From positions 434,001 through 498,000 of the forward strand of contig NZ_JQLU01000005.1 in NCBI RefSeq assembly GCF_000744375.1: a DNA stretch of 64,000 bases. Direction: 5' to 3'. The notes beneath the pieces are model-generated. The model was not told the DNA's origin and made no database searches. It saw only the letters and a list, made by a program, of their open reading frames with translations. The position numbers were made by a program, and so were the translations under genes. Source of the stretch: Carnobacterium gallinarum DSM 4847. Its GTDB lineage: Bacteria > Bacillota > Bacilli > Lactobacillales > Carnobacteriaceae. The stretch's first letter is position 1. Every line of letters begins with the position of its first letter. This document shows positions 18,483 to 27,625 of the stretch, piece after piece.

Positions 18483-19874
18483 TTAAATACTTGATTCAAT
18501 AACTGCAGATTCATCATCTAAGATTTTTGAATTAAATTCTTTGATTCGTTTAGATGTAACAATTCCAGCAACCATACTATCATTTACGTTAACTAATGTA
18601 CGAGCCATATCAATTAATGGTTCAACCGAGATAACTAAACCAACAATAGCAATTGGTAAGTTCAATGAACCTAATACGATCAATGAAGCAAAAGTTGCTC
18701 CACCACCGACACCAGCAACACCAAATGAACTAATTGTTACTACTGCAATAATTGTTAAAATATATAAAGGACTAAATATATCAATTCCAACAGTTGGAGC
18801 CACAATTGCAGCTAACATAGCAGGATAAACACCCGCACAGCCATTTTGTCCAATTGTTGCACCAAAACTAGCAGCGAAGTTAGCTGATGCTTCATCAACA
18901 CCTAATGCCTTTGTTTGAGTTTCAATATTTAGAGGCATTGCACCAGCACTAGAACGTGAGGTAAATGCAAATCCTAAAACTGTTCCAACTTTTTTAATGT
19001 ATTTAATAGGATTAACTTTCAATACGCTTAAAATCAATAAGTGCATCAAGAAAACTACAAATAGTGCAGAATAAGATGCTGCAACAAATTTACCTAAGTT
19101 CCAAATTGCTTGAACATTACTTGTTGCCGTTACTTTAATCATTAAAGCTAAAATTCCAAATGGTGTTAAACGTAGAACTAAGGTTACAATACGCATGACA
19201 ATTTTATACAAGCTATTAATTAATTTTGCAAAAAACTCTCCCGTTTCAGGATCTTTTCTATTGACTCCGATATACGCCATTCCGACGAATGCAGAGAAAA
19301 TAACAACAGCGATAGTACTACTACCACGAGTTCCAGATAAATCAGCAAAGACATTCGTTGGAATAAAACTCACAATTTGTTCAGGAATTGTCAAATTCTC
19401 AACTTCTGTTTTACGTTGATCCAATACTTCAATTCTTTCTGTCTCAGCATCCCCTTGAACAAAGGTTGCACCATTTAAATTGAAAATAAACACACTCATA
19501 ATTCCAATAAATGCAGAAATAGCTGTTGTGATTAACAATGTTGAAATCACTGTAAAGCTAATTTTCCCAAGATTTTTTGAAACACCTAACTTTGTAAATG
19601 CTCCAACAATGGAAACAAAAATTAACGGCATAACTAACATTTGTAATAATGAAATATATCCATTTCCTACAACATTAACCCAACTAACCGCTCCAACAGT
19701 CACATCACCTGTTGAACCAAAAATAACTTGAATGATTGCACCTAGCACAATCCCTACTCCAAGTGCTGCAAAGACACGTGTTGAAAATTTCACATGTTTC
19801 TTCTGCATCCAATAAAAACCATAGATGGCTGCAACAAATAAAGCTAAAATAATAATAATATAAAGATTCGTCAT
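18483..19874 (-). CDS. tcyP: L-cystine:cation symporter TcyP
   Basis: A 463-residue sodium:dicarboxylate-symporter-family protein. The N-terminus (WMQKKHVKFSTRVFAALGVG) and exact length match TcyP of Bacillus, an L-cystine uptake system. The family core is seen in the serine-rich hairpin FTSRSSAGAMPLNI and the glycine-rich segments SFGATIGQNGCAG and SSFGVAGVGGGATFA. It is a single gene with its own leader of more than 100 nt and a strong terminator. Confidence 0.9.
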   Translation of the reverse strand: MTNLYIIIILALFVAAIYGFYWMQKKHVKFSTRVFAALGVGIVLGAIIQVIFGSTGDVTVGAVSWVNVVGNGYISLLQMLVMPLIFVSIVGAFTKLGVSKNLGKISFTVISTLLITTAISAFIGIMSVFIFNLNGATFVQGDAETERIEVLDQRKTEVENLTIPEQIVSFIPTNVFADLSGTRGSSTIAVVIFSAFVGMAYIGVNRKDPETGEFFAKLINSLYKIVMRIVTLVLRLTPFGILALMIKVTATSNVQAIWNLGKFVAASYSALFVVFLMHLLILSVLKVNPIKYIKKVGTVLGFAFTSRSSAGAMPLNIETQTKALGVDEASANFAASFGATIGQNGCAGVYPAMLAAIVAPTVGIDIFSPLYILTIIAVVTISSFGVAGVGGGATFASLIVLGSLNLPIAIVGLVISVEPLIDMARTLVNVNDSMVAGIVTSKRIKEFNSKILDDESAVIESSI

Positions 19875-19879
19875 AAATA

Positions 19880-19990
19880 AATCCTCCCTTTGTTTTGCTT
19901 TTCCTATGACGGGAAAAGGCGATTACCATAAGAGTAAAGGTCTCAGACAAGTAGTTTTTCCAACTCTTGTCCTAAAAATGCGCATAAAAA
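19880..19990 (-). promoter_or_regulatory. Candidate structured mRNA leader of tcyP
   Basis: The 5' region of tcyP contains two hairpins on the minus strand. One is a bulged stem from GGACAAGAGTT to AACTACTTGTC (19939-19971). The other is a perfect 7-bp stem CTTTTCC/GGAAAAG (19898-19918) just before the GGGAGG binding site. Neither has a T-run, so control would be translational. It matches no riboswitch I can name; the CTGAGACCTTT segment recalls a THI-box fragment but the rest of that motif is missing. Confidence 0.35.
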
Positions 19991-20080
19991 AATACACTTT
20001 TAGTGATTTAATAAGTTTACATTAAAAAAGTAAGTAACGCAATATTAATGCCTCTTATTTTTAAATTTATGAAGCAAAAT

Positions 20081-20124
20081 AAAATACGTTCTAAAGTCTG
20101 ATTCAAACTTTAGAACGTATTTTT
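20081..20124 (-). terminator. Terminator of the diguanylate cyclase gene, overlapping its stop
   Basis: A 17-bp perfect stem, AAAATACGTTCTAAAGT with its complement at 20107-20123. The stop codon TAA lies at the edge of the stem. A T-rich tail follows on the minus strand. Confidence 0.9.
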
Positions 20125-21244
20125 ATTGACTTACCCTATTTCGACCATTTTCTTTAGAACGGTACAAAGCTTCGTCTGCTCTTACATACAATTCCTTCAC
20201 GTCTGAGTCAGTAACTAAATACGTAGCTAAACCAATTGAGATGGTAATATTGATTTGTTTACTTTCATAATAAAAAAAGTGCTTCTCAACATTTTCCCTT
20301 ACTTCTTCAAGTATCTCCATAGATTCCGTTGAAGATCTTCCTTGTAGCAACAAAGCAAATTCCTCACCGCCAGTTCTAAAAAGAACATTTCCATAATTCA
20401 ATGATTCCATTCGTCTCAATACATCTGTTAATTCAACAAGTACGTAATTTCCGGCCAAATGACCATATGTATCATTTACCGTCTTAAAGTGATCAATATC
20501 AAATAAAGCTAGATTTAATGGTTCACCTTGTGCTTTTGCTTCCTCAAATTCAGCCAAATAAGTCAGATTAAAATCTTTAAAATTTCGTGCCTTTGTCAAT
20601 TCATCTGTTAAACTATCTGTTACTGTTTTAAAGAAAATCGTATTTAGATGATATAAATAAGTTGCACTAAGATAGGTAATACTCCCAATCACAATAAAAT
20701 TTAAATAATCTTCCAACATATAATTAAACGCAAAAATATGCGTTCCATCTAAATTGCTGCTATAAATAAATATCCAAATTGGAATAGCCGCCAGGAAACT
20801 AAAAATTAAGGTTCGTAAATTGTTTCCATTTGATAATTTTTTAGCAATAATAATCATCATTAAAAAAACGACAAAAACTAAGACATACATAATTGTTACA
20901 GGGGTAATACCAAAATAAAATAACCTAAAGATACCAGAAAGTACCACCGAAATCATCGAAACACGCGCACTAATAAAAATAGCGGGAATTAAGATAATAA
21001 TTAGGCGTAAATTGCCATAAAGGTAATAATAATGATCGACTGCAGACATCAACGTTAAATAAATTGAAGACATCGTCATTAGTAAGCCTGAACCTATCTC
21101 CATAAAATAAAGCAACTGTTTATCTGAAAGTCGATTTTCAGCAATCACCCGTGAAACCGATAACCAAACTGCCTGAATAAAAAATATTCCTAAAATGGAG
21201 GTTATCCCCGTTATGTAGGGTTCAATTATTTCAAATACTAGCAC
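20123..21244 (-). CDS. Membrane-bound diguanylate cyclase (GGDEF domain)
   Basis: A 373-residue protein with about six N-terminal membrane helices (roughly 15-205) and a C-terminal GGDEF domain (about 215-373). The active-site loop is FRTGGEEF, and DIDHFKTVNDTYGHLAGN supplies the metal- and GTP-binding residues, so it should make c-di-GMP. The RxxD inhibitory site normally five residues before GGEEF is absent (LNYGNVLF there). Translation starts at GTG (21244) behind GAGGTG. No EAL, HD-GYP or PilZ gene is in the window. Confidence 0.9.
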   Translation of the reverse strand: MLVFEIIEPYITGITSILGIFFIQAVWLSVSRVIAENRLSDKQLLYFMEIGSGLLMTMSSIYLTLMSAVDHYYYLYGNLRLIIILIPAIFISARVSMISVVLSGIFRLFYFGITPVTIMYVLVFVVFLMMIIIAKKLSNGNNLRTLIFSFLAAIPIWIFIYSSNLDGTHIFAFNYMLEDYLNFIVIGSITYLSATYLYHLNTIFFKTVTDSLTDELTKARNFKDFNLTYLAEFEEAKAQGEPLNLALFDIDHFKTVNDTYGHLAGNYVLVELTDVLRRMESLNYGNVLFRTGGEEFALLLQGRSSTESMEILEEVRENVEKHFFYYESKQINITISIGLATYLVTDSDVKELYVRADEALYRSKENGRNRVSQ

Positions 21245-21819
21245 GTTAATAACACCTCATTTCATTCCAACTTCTCACTTTTTTAGTAAAATCTTTTTTT
21301 ATAAGTATACCACTCTTTATTCAATAAAACTGTTGAATTTACTCAATTTTAACAATGTTATGTCTTTAATAAGTCTAAATTTATTCTAACATAAAAAAAC
21401 ATAGCTTTAAAATTAAGGCTAGATAATTTTAAGGCTATATTGCTAGTTGAATTTAGACTGATGCTTTTTCTAACAATTAGTCGTTCTACTAAACAATCCA
21501 TCCCATTAATCAGGAAAATAAATTTTTTGATTTTCTTTTTTTGGTCCTATTTCTACTATCAATATTTCCGAAAGAATCGAAATTGCATCGATAATCATTT
21601 GTGTTGTTACAGCTTCTTGTATAATCAAAACAGAAAAAGCCTTTCAAATTTCTAATCAAAAAAGTGATACCTTTCTTGATTATAACATTTTTCGATAAAG
21701 CAGTTCACTCATTTTTTATCCTATTTTTCTAAATATGAATCAACTATATAACCTCGTAGTAGTGCATAAAAAATCTATCTAGTATCGTCTTATCGACTAA
21801 CTAGATAGATTTTAATTTT
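21245..21819. other. 575-bp intergenic region without a supported gene
   Basis: This region separates the GGDEF gene from glmS. A perfect 9-bp stem, TTAAAATTA/TAATTTTAA (21407-21432), lacks a T-run. From about 21550 to 21700 one plus-strand frame stays open without a start (reading ...ISERIEIASIIICVV...), which could be a decayed gene end, but I cannot name it. A 71-codon plus-strand ORF at 21440-21655 has no plausible composition or binding site. The glmS terminator lies at 21770-21813. Confidence 0.5.
21770..21813 (-). terminator. Terminator of glmS
   Basis: A 14-bp perfect stem, AAAATCTATCTAGT/ACTAGATAGATTTT, six bases past the glmS stop codon. Confidence 0.9.
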
Positions 21820-23628
21820 TTATTCTACCGTAACACTCTTCGCTAGATTTCTAGGTTTATCTACATCATTTCCACGATGTAAACTTGTATAATAACTTAA
21901 TAATTGTGTTGGAATCACACTAATCAATGGTGTCAGTAAGGCATGAACTTGTGGTAAGACAAATTGATCTCCTTCACGTGCAACATTTTCCATTGCAATT
22001 ACCAGACTGTGAGCGCCACGAGAATTAACTTCCTCAACATTGCCACGAGTATGTCCCGCAATGCTTTCCTCGGTAATTAATGCCAATACAGGTGTCCCTT
22101 CTTCAATTAAGGCAATAGTACCGTGTTTCAGCTCGCCTGCAGCAAATCCTTCTGTTTGTACGTATGAAATCTCTTTAAGCTTTAAAGCAGCTTCCATGGC
22201 CACGTAATAGTCCATTCCACGACCAATATAAAATGCATTTCGACTAATACTTAAATAGTTTGCCGCCAATTCTTCCAAATATTCTTTATTATCAACAATT
22301 GTTTCCATACCAGCAGCAACAATCCCCAATTCATGAATCATATCAACATCTGATGCTAATCCTTTAGACTTCCCAACTACTTCTGCCAAAATCGCTAAAA
22401 CAGCAATCTGTGCAGTATAAGCTTTAGTTGATGCAACTGCAATTTCTGGACCTGCATGTAACAACAAAGTAAACTGTGCTTCCCTTGATAACGTTGAACC
22501 TTGAACATTAGTAATGGTTAAAGCCGGATGTCCCAATTCATTCGTCTTCACTAATACTTGGCGACTATCGGCTGTTTCACCACTTTGCGTTAAGAAGATA
22601 AAGAAAGGTTTTTCAGTCAATAAAGGCATATTATAACCAAATTCACTAGATAAATGAACTTCTGTTGGAATATTTGTTAAATTTTCAATTAATTGTTTTC
22701 CAACCCATCCCGCATTATAACTAGTTCCACAAGCAACAATATAGACACGATCACTAGCCAACAAAGTTTCTGTGATAACAGAATCAATCTCTAATTGACC
22801 TTCTGTATTTTGATAATGTTGTAAAATTTTACGCATCACAGCTGGCTGCTCATCAATTTCCTTCAACATGTAGTATGCGTAAGTTCCTTTTTCAATATCA
22901 TTTAAATCTAGTTCAGCTGTATAAGCTTCACGCTCAATCTTGTCACCAGCTAAATTCTCAATTTCAATCTGCTCCTTCGTAACTGTCACAACTTCGCCAT
23001 CCATCAGTTCAACAAATTGATTCGTCACTTGAATCATTGCCATGGCATCGCTACATACTACGTTAAAATCTTCACCTTTTCCGATTAATAACGGACTTTT
23101 ATTTTTAGCAACATAGATAACATCTGGATTTTCTGCATCCATTAAAGCTAACGCATATGAACCCTTCAAAGTCACAATCGCCTTTTTAAATGCATCTAAT
23201 GTTGATAATTCTTCCTGTTCAGCAAACCAAGCAATCAACTGTACAATTACTTCTGTATCCGTATCACTAACTAATTCAATACCTGATAAATAAGCATCAC
23301 TTACGGCTTGATAATTCTCAATTACACCATTATGAACTAACGTAAAGCGTCCACTAGTTGATTGATGGGGATGAGCATTTCGGACACTAGGCACACCATG
23401 AGTTGCCCAACGCGTATGTCCAATCCCTTTTGAACTTGCTACTTCATTATTAACAACCTCACGTAACGCAGCAATTCGACCTTTTTCTTTAAATAAATGC
23501 CCCTTATTCGCTTCATCAATGATATAAATACCGGCAGAATCATATCCACGATACTCTAATTTTTCCAATCCTTGTAATAAAATCTCTTTTGCATCTTGGT
23601 TTCCAATAAATCCTACAATTCCACACAT
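21820..23628 (-). CDS. glmS: Glutamine--fructose-6-phosphate aminotransferase (isomerizing) GlmS
   Basis: A 602-residue enzyme making glucosamine-6-phosphate from fructose-6-phosphate and glutamine, the entry to amino-sugar and peptidoglycan precursor synthesis. The start is fixed at 23628 because the N-terminal nucleophile must be the Cys directly after Met (MCGIVGFIG). The open frame continues 36 codons upstream into the ribozyme leader and is not translated there. Residues 2-220 are the glutaminase domain ([14 protein letters not shown]); two SIS domains follow ([26 protein letters not shown]). The C-terminus ends in the expected LAKSVTVE. Confidence 0.97.
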   Translation of the reverse strand: MCGIVGFIGNQDAKEILLQGLEKLEYRGYDSAGIYIIDEANKGHLFKEKGRIAALREVVNNEVASSKGIGHTRWATHGVPSVRNAHPHQSTSGRFTLVHNGVIENYQAVSDAYLSGIELVSDTDTEVIVQLIAWFAEQEELSTLDAFKKAIVTLKGSYALALMDAENPDVIYVAKNKSPLLIGKGEDFNVVCSDAMAMIQVTNQFVELMDGEVVTVTKEQIEIENLAGDKIEREAYTAELDLNDIEKGTYAYYMLKEIDEQPAVMRKILQHYQNTEGQLEIDSVITETLLASDRVYIVACGTSYNAGWVGKQLIENLTNIPTEVHLSSEFGYNMPLLTEKPFFIFLTQSGETADSRQVLVKTNELGHPALTITNVQGSTLSREAQFTLLLHAGPEIAVASTKAYTAQIAVLAILAEVVGKSKGLASDVDMIHELGIVAAGMETIVDNKEYLEELAANYLSISRNAFYIGRGMDYYVAMEAALKLKEISYVQTEGFAAGELKHGTIALIEEGTPVLALITEESIAGHTRGNVEEVNSRGAHSLVIAMENVAREGDQFVLPQVHALLTPLISVIPTQLLSYYTSLHRGNDVDKPRNLAKSVTVE

Positions 23629-23659
23629 AACTAAAATCCTACTTTCTATTCGCTGTATT

Positions 23660-23830
23660 TTTTTAGTTTCTAGATGCTTAATCCTACTTTTGTTAAGAAG
23701 TTTCCTTCTATTTTTTTTAGAATCTGTAGACTGCATCAGCCTAGAGCCATCCGCCGAATCTTTCGATAAGCTCTCTCCTCGTCACCTAAATCCATACTGA
23801 CATCTAATTTAGGTCTGGCGCTATTCCACT
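23660..23830 (-). ncRNA. glmS ribozyme (GlcN6P-responsive self-cleaving riboswitch)
   Basis: The minus-strand leader of glmS carries the conserved core: AATAGCGCCAGACC at the 5' end, GGTGACGAGGAGAGAGC in the middle and TATCGAAAGATTCGGCGGAT after it. By homology, cleavage falls between A at 23822 and G at 23821. P2 is formed by ACCTAAAT/ATTTAGGT. A further hairpin AGAAG/CTTCT lies downstream (about 23696-23710). Binding of glucosamine-6-phosphate triggers cleavage and mRNA decay, giving feedback on glmS. The 3' boundary is approximate. Confidence 0.93.
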
Positions 23831-23832
23831 TA

Positions 23833-23943
23833 AAAATTGGTATACTATCCTCCCGTTCAATCCGATTACTAGAAACAAGAACAATCATATAACCAAAATC
23901 TGTATTTGTCAATTAATAATTCCAAAAACCAAAATTGGTATAC
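23833..23943 (-). promoter_or_regulatory. glmS promoter flanked by two NagR-like sites
   Basis: TTGACA (23907-23912), a 17-bp spacer and TATGAT (23884-23889) form a strong minus-strand promoter, starting transcription near 23877, about 55 nt before the ribozyme cleavage site. Two identical 13-bp copies of AAAATTGGTATAC flank it, at 23833-23845 (transcribed leader) and 23931-23943 (upstream of the -35), 98 bp apart. They resemble half of the GntR/NagR (YvoA) operator TTGGTATAGACCAA. The NagR assignment is inference. Confidence 0.65.
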
Positions 23944-24002
23944 ACCTATTTCCGAGTACTTCCCAACATTTCGATGATACTTAAATTGCGAGGACACACA
24001 AA

Positions 24003-24034
24003 AAAGAGTAAGGTTTTGAAAAACCTTACTCTTT
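24003..24034 (-). terminator. Terminator of the cdaA-cdaR-glmM operon
   Basis: Long stem AAAGAGTAAGGTTT with its complement, with T/A runs on both sides, directly after glmM. Confidence 0.9.
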
Positions 24035-24051
24035 AAAATAAAAAATTATTT

Positions 24052-25410
24052 TTATCCTTCTAGACCAATTTCTTGTCGAACAACATCTGAGATTTTATCT
24101 ACATAATAATTGACTTTATCTTCTGTTGGAGCTTCTCCCATTACACGTAGCAAAGCTTCTGTTCCACTAGCACGAACTAAAATACGTCCGTCTCCATCCA
24201 TTTCTTTTTCTACTTCTTCAATTACTGCTTTGATTGCAGGTACATTCATAGCACCATCCTTATCACTAACACGGATGTTCACAAGTTTTTGTGGATAATT
24301 TGACACTTCAGCTGCTAATTCAGATAGCTTTTTACCAGTTTGTTTCATAACATTAATTAACTGAATTCCAGAAAGCATCCCGTCGCCAGTTGTATTGTAG
24401 TCTAAGAAAACCATATGACCTGATTGTTCACCACCAAAGTTATAGCCATTTTTACGCATTTCTTCAACTACATAGCGATCTCCAACTTGTGTTTGTAAAG
24501 CTGTCATTCCAGCAGCTTCAACCGCCTTATGGAAGCCTAAGTTACTCATAACAGTCGCCACAATAGTATCTTTCTTCAAACGACCTTTTTCCATCAAATA
24601 CTTTCCACAAATATACATAATTTTATCGCCATCAACGATTTGTCCTAATTCATCTACCGCAATAATTCGGTCGCCATCTCCATCAAAGGCTAAACCAACA
24701 TCTGCACCTTTTTCTAATACAAATTCAGCTAATTTTTCTGGATGTGTCGAACCAACACCATCATTAATATTAATTCCATTTGGAGAAGCACCCATAACAT
24801 CAAATTCTGTCTCTAAATCAGCAAACAAACGATTAATTAATGGTGAAGTAGCTCCGTTTGCACCATCTAAACAAACTTGAATACCCGCTAAATCACTTGG
24901 AATTGTTTTTTGTAAAAATTGAATATATTTTAAAGAACCTTCTAAATATTCATCTACTGTTCCTAAACCATCTGCACTTGGACGTGGTAACTCATCTATT
25001 TCATTATCCAATAAAGCTTCAATTTCTAATTCTTGCTCATCTGATAATTTAAACCCATCTGATCCAAAGAATTTAATTCCATTATCTGGTGCTGGATTGT
25101 GAGATGCAGAAATCATAACGCCTGCAGCTGCACCCTGAACTCGTGTTAAATAAGCAACTGCTGGTGTTGAAATTACACCAAGTTGCATCACTTCAATACC
25201 AACTGATAATAAACCAGCTACCAATGCTGATTCAAGCATTTGACCAGAAATACGTGTATCTCTACCAACTAAAACACGAGGGTGAGTCGCGCCATCAGCA
25301 TGTTGCATCAACACATATCCTCCAAAACGACCTAATTTAAAAGCTAACTCCGGTGTTAACTCTGAATTCGCAACGCCTCTGACTCCATCTGTTCCAAAAT
25401 ATTTTCCCAT
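24052..25410 (-). CDS. glmM: Phosphoglucosamine mutase GlmM
   Basis: A 452-residue enzyme converting glucosamine-6-phosphate to glucosamine-1-phosphate for UDP-GlcNAc. The N-terminal [12 protein letters not shown] is typical. The catalytic phosphoserine is Ser103 in ISASHNP, the metal loop is AFDGDGDR (about 240), the sugar loop GGEQSGH (about 325) and the phosphate loop RASGTE near the C-terminus. It lies last in the cdaA-cdaR-glmM operon, the standard Firmicute arrangement that places c-di-AMP synthesis beside a GlmM that can bind and inhibit CdaA. It acts directly after GlmS, encoded 424 bp downstream. Confidence 0.97.
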   Translation of the reverse strand: MGKYFGTDGVRGVANSELTPELAFKLGRFGGYVLMQHADGATHPRVLVGRDTRISGQMLESALVAGLLSVGIEVMQLGVISTPAVAYLTRVQGAAAGVMISASHNPAPDNGIKFFGSDGFKLSDEQELEIEALLDNEIDELPRPSADGLGTVDEYLEGSLKYIQFLQKTIPSDLAGIQVCLDGANGATSPLINRLFADLETEFDVMGASPNGININDGVGSTHPEKLAEFVLEKGADVGLAFDGDGDRIIAVDELGQIVDGDKIMYICGKYLMEKGRLKKDTIVATVMSNLGFHKAVEAAGMTALQTQVGDRYVVEEMRKNGYNFGGEQSGHMVFLDYNTTGDGMLSGIQLINVMKQTGKKLSELAAEVSNYPQKLVNIRVSDKDGAMNVPAIKAVIEEVEKEMDGDGRILVRASGTEALLRVMGEAPTEDKVNYYVDKISDVVRQEIGLEG

Positions 25411-25460
25411 ATCTGTAATTGCTCCTTTATTTGTTATTCATGTAGATCGTTTATCAACGA

Positions 25461-26645
25461 TCATTCACTATCTGTTGTATTTCCAGCATTCGCCTGATCA
25501 TTGTTACTACTCTCACTACTTGAAGTTGCTGTAGATTCACTAGAAGAAGAACTGCCGCTATCAACAGAACTACTTGAACTTGAACTTGAGCTTGATCCAC
25601 TTGAACTTGAACTACTTGACGAGCTGGAGGTAGATGTAGCCCCACTACCATTATTTTCACCACTGCCTCCACCACTAGATTCATCAGTTACAGTGATGAC
25701 AACCATAATAGTCTCAGGGGATACCGAAGTAATTCCATCTGGCAATGACAAGGCAATTTCTTTTGTAGTCGTTTCTGTAATTCCCGTCACATCAACATTT
25801 ACAGCAAAGCTACTATAGTCCGATAAAGCTTTCGTTTCACCAGCAATATTAACAGTTGTTTGGTTTCCCTTAATTCCTAATCGATAACTTTTCCCATTTG
25901 TAGGCGTCCCTGTCTGTTTTAAAGAAATTGGAATATCTTTATTTGCCACTAAAATAGGAATTGTCACGTTCACTTCACTAGGATTGACGACAACGTCCAA
26001 ATTATTTCCATCGGCATCTTCAACTTGAACCGTCACTTTTGATTTAATATCTTTTTTAACACCATTCTCCACTGAAACGACCGCTTTTACAGAGGCGATT
26101 TTATTTATATTCGACTCTGCTCCTGAAATTTCAACAGTATTATAGTCTAAAGTAGGCGTTCCAGCTTCATATCCACGAGCAACTAAAGCTTTATTAAATT
26201 CAACACTTACATCAAATGTTTTTACTTTTTTATTTTCAATTTTGATTCTAGCTTCACTTGGAGTAATAGATACTCCTAATTTGTCACTAAAGCCTTCTGG
26301 TGTTAGCTGAACAGTATGATCCCCAACACCTAAATTATTTAAATTTTTTGCTACTACTTTAAAATTCTGTGAAGTGACCGTCTGATTAATAATACTTTTT
26401 AATCCTTCTATTTTAACAGACACTTTTTCTGGTAACCCTGATATATAATACTTATTTTGATCCACATCTGCATAAACCGGAACATTGGAAATTACTTCAG
26501 AGCCACGAGGATTCAAACTTCCAGCAGCATTATTCGTATTGACTAAACCATTTTTTTCAAAATTCACATAGCCAAATAATAATAAAGAAAATGCTAAAGC
26601 AACAATTCGGAGAAACCAAGGGTTATTATAGATTTTCTCTATCAT
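25461..26645 (-). CDS. cdaR: c-di-AMP synthase regulator CdaR (YbbR-domain protein)
   Basis: A 394-residue membrane-anchored protein. One N-terminal helix (about 11-26) is followed by an extracellular array of about four YbbR repeats (roughly 50-320). The last 70 residues are low-complexity, mostly Ser with Gly, Glu and Asn. CdaR binds CdaA and modulates c-di-AMP synthesis. Its ATG overlaps the cdaA stop by four bases (ATGA), so translation is coupled. The serine tract is encoded by near-repetitive DNA (25500-25680) and looks prone to length change. Confidence 0.92.
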   Translation of the reverse strand: MIEKIYNNPWFLRIVALAFSLLLFGYVNFEKNGLVNTNNAAGSLNPRGSEVISNVPVYADVDQNKYYISGLPEKVSVKIEGLKSIINQTVTSQNFKVVAKNLNNLGVGDHTVQLTPEGFSDKLGVSITPSEARIKIENKKVKTFDVSVEFNKALVARGYEAGTPTLDYNTVEISGAESNINKIASVKAVVSVENGVKKDIKSKVTVQVEDADGNNLDVVVNPSEVNVTIPILVANKDIPISLKQTGTPTNGKSYRLGIKGNQTTVNIAGETKALSDYSSFAVNVDVTGITETTTKEIALSLPDGITSVSPETIMVVITVTDESSGGGSGENNGSGATSTSSSSSSSSSSGSSSSSSSSSSVDSGSSSSSESTATSSSESSNNDQANAGNTTDSE

Positions 26646-27484
26646 TTAGAGTCCCCCTTTTTTGTAAATCCATCAATGAAAACTTGAATTGGATTTTTCT
26701 TTATCTCTTCATCCTTCACAACAATCTCTTTCACTAAATAATTAACAAATTCCTCTTGAGTAACATCACGAATTAATTCGCTATTACGCGTCATACTAAT
26801 TCCACCAGTTTCCTCTGATACAACAATCGTTAACGCATCCGTCACTTCACTCAATCCGATGGCAGCTCTATGTCTTGTTCCTAATTCTTTAGGAATCAAA
26901 GAGCTTTCAGATAAGGGCAAATACCCAGCAGCAGCAGCAATTTTATAATCCTTAATAATTACAGCGCCATCATGCAAAGGTGTATTTGGAATGAATATAT
27001 TAATTAATAATTCCCCAGAAATATCAGCATCTAATGGAATTCCCGTTTCAATGTATTCATCTAATCCCGTTTCCATTTCAATCGAAATCAAAGCACCAAT
27101 ACGACGTTTAGCCATGTATTGAACTGATTTATCTAATGCTTGAATCAAACGCTTAGTAGGATCGACTTGACGCTTACTTCGGCCAAAAACAGCTCCTCTT
27201 CCTAAATGCTCTAAACCACGACGAACTTCCGGTTGAAAAACAATAATTGCAGCAATTACTCCCCAAGAAATAACTTGGTCCATAATCCAATCTACAGTTT
27301 CCAATTTCAAAAAGAAGCTAATCATTTTAATCACTATAATTACAGCGATTCCTTTTAATAATTGAATTCCCTTAGTTCCTTTAAGCAGAGTAATTAACTT
27401 ATAAACAAAGAACCAAACAACGATAATATCAACTATATTTAAAAAATTACGCCACGTAAATATTTGTGTCCAATCAAAAGACAT
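26642..27484 (-). CDS. cdaA: Diadenylate cyclase CdaA (DacA)
   Basis: A 280-residue membrane enzyme making c-di-AMP from two ATP. I start it at 27484 (MSFDWTQIF) behind GGAGG; the frame extends 29 codons upstream but without family similarity. Three N-terminal helices (about 15-90) precede the DAC domain (about 95-260), which shows both catalytic motifs: DGA in PLHDGAVII and RHR in GTRHRAAIG. It is first in the operon with cdaR and glmM. Potential targets in this window are the KimA-like transporter (40012) and the CbpA-like protein (49462). Confidence 0.96.
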   Translation of the reverse strand: MSFDWTQIFTWRNFLNIVDIIVVWFFVYKLITLLKGTKGIQLLKGIAVIIVIKMISFFLKLETVDWIMDQVISWGVIAAIIVFQPEVRRGLEHLGRGAVFGRSKRQVDPTKRLIQALDKSVQYMAKRRIGALISIEMETGLDEYIETGIPLDADISGELLINIFIPNTPLHDGAVIIKDYKIAAAAGYLPLSESSLIPKELGTRHRAAIGLSEVTDALTIVVSEETGGISMTRNSELIRDVTQEEFVNYLVKEIVVKDEEIKKNPIQVFIDGFTKKGDSK

Positions 27485-27524
27485 ACGTGCACCTCCAACA
27501 TGTTCTTCGTGCCACTTGCACTTT

Positions 27525-27533
27525 ATTATACCA
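27525..27533 (-). promoter_or_regulatory. Extended -10 promoter of the cdaA operon
   Basis: TGGTATAAT on the minus strand is an extended -10 element 41 bp before the cdaA ATG. No good -35 is visible, which extended -10 promoters can tolerate. Confidence 0.5.
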
Positions 27534-27625
27534 CAACTCCCTACGATACCTATTGAAAATTGTGTTTTCAAATAAGGTTAAACAATTGAATCCCTCATTT
27601 GCTTCTACATTTATTCAAAATAAAC

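Noticed and set aside
19880..19990. TPP (THI-box) riboswitch before tcyP, from CTGAGACCTTT and TATGGTAATCGCC
   Set aside because: The 5' GGGGTGCC arm and the CCTTTGAACCTGAT core are missing, and the gene is a cystine transporter.
21440..21655. Plus-strand ORF of 71 codons between the GGDEF gene and glmS
   Set aside because: No ribosome binding site and implausible composition (runs of Phe/Tyr, no domain).
25500..25680. CRISPR-like repeat array
   Set aside because: The repetition comes from serine codons within the cdaR reading frame; there are no spacers of constant length.
25454..25818. Overlapping ORFs on both strands in the cdaR 3' region
   Set aside because: They are shadows of the serine-codon repeats of CdaR.
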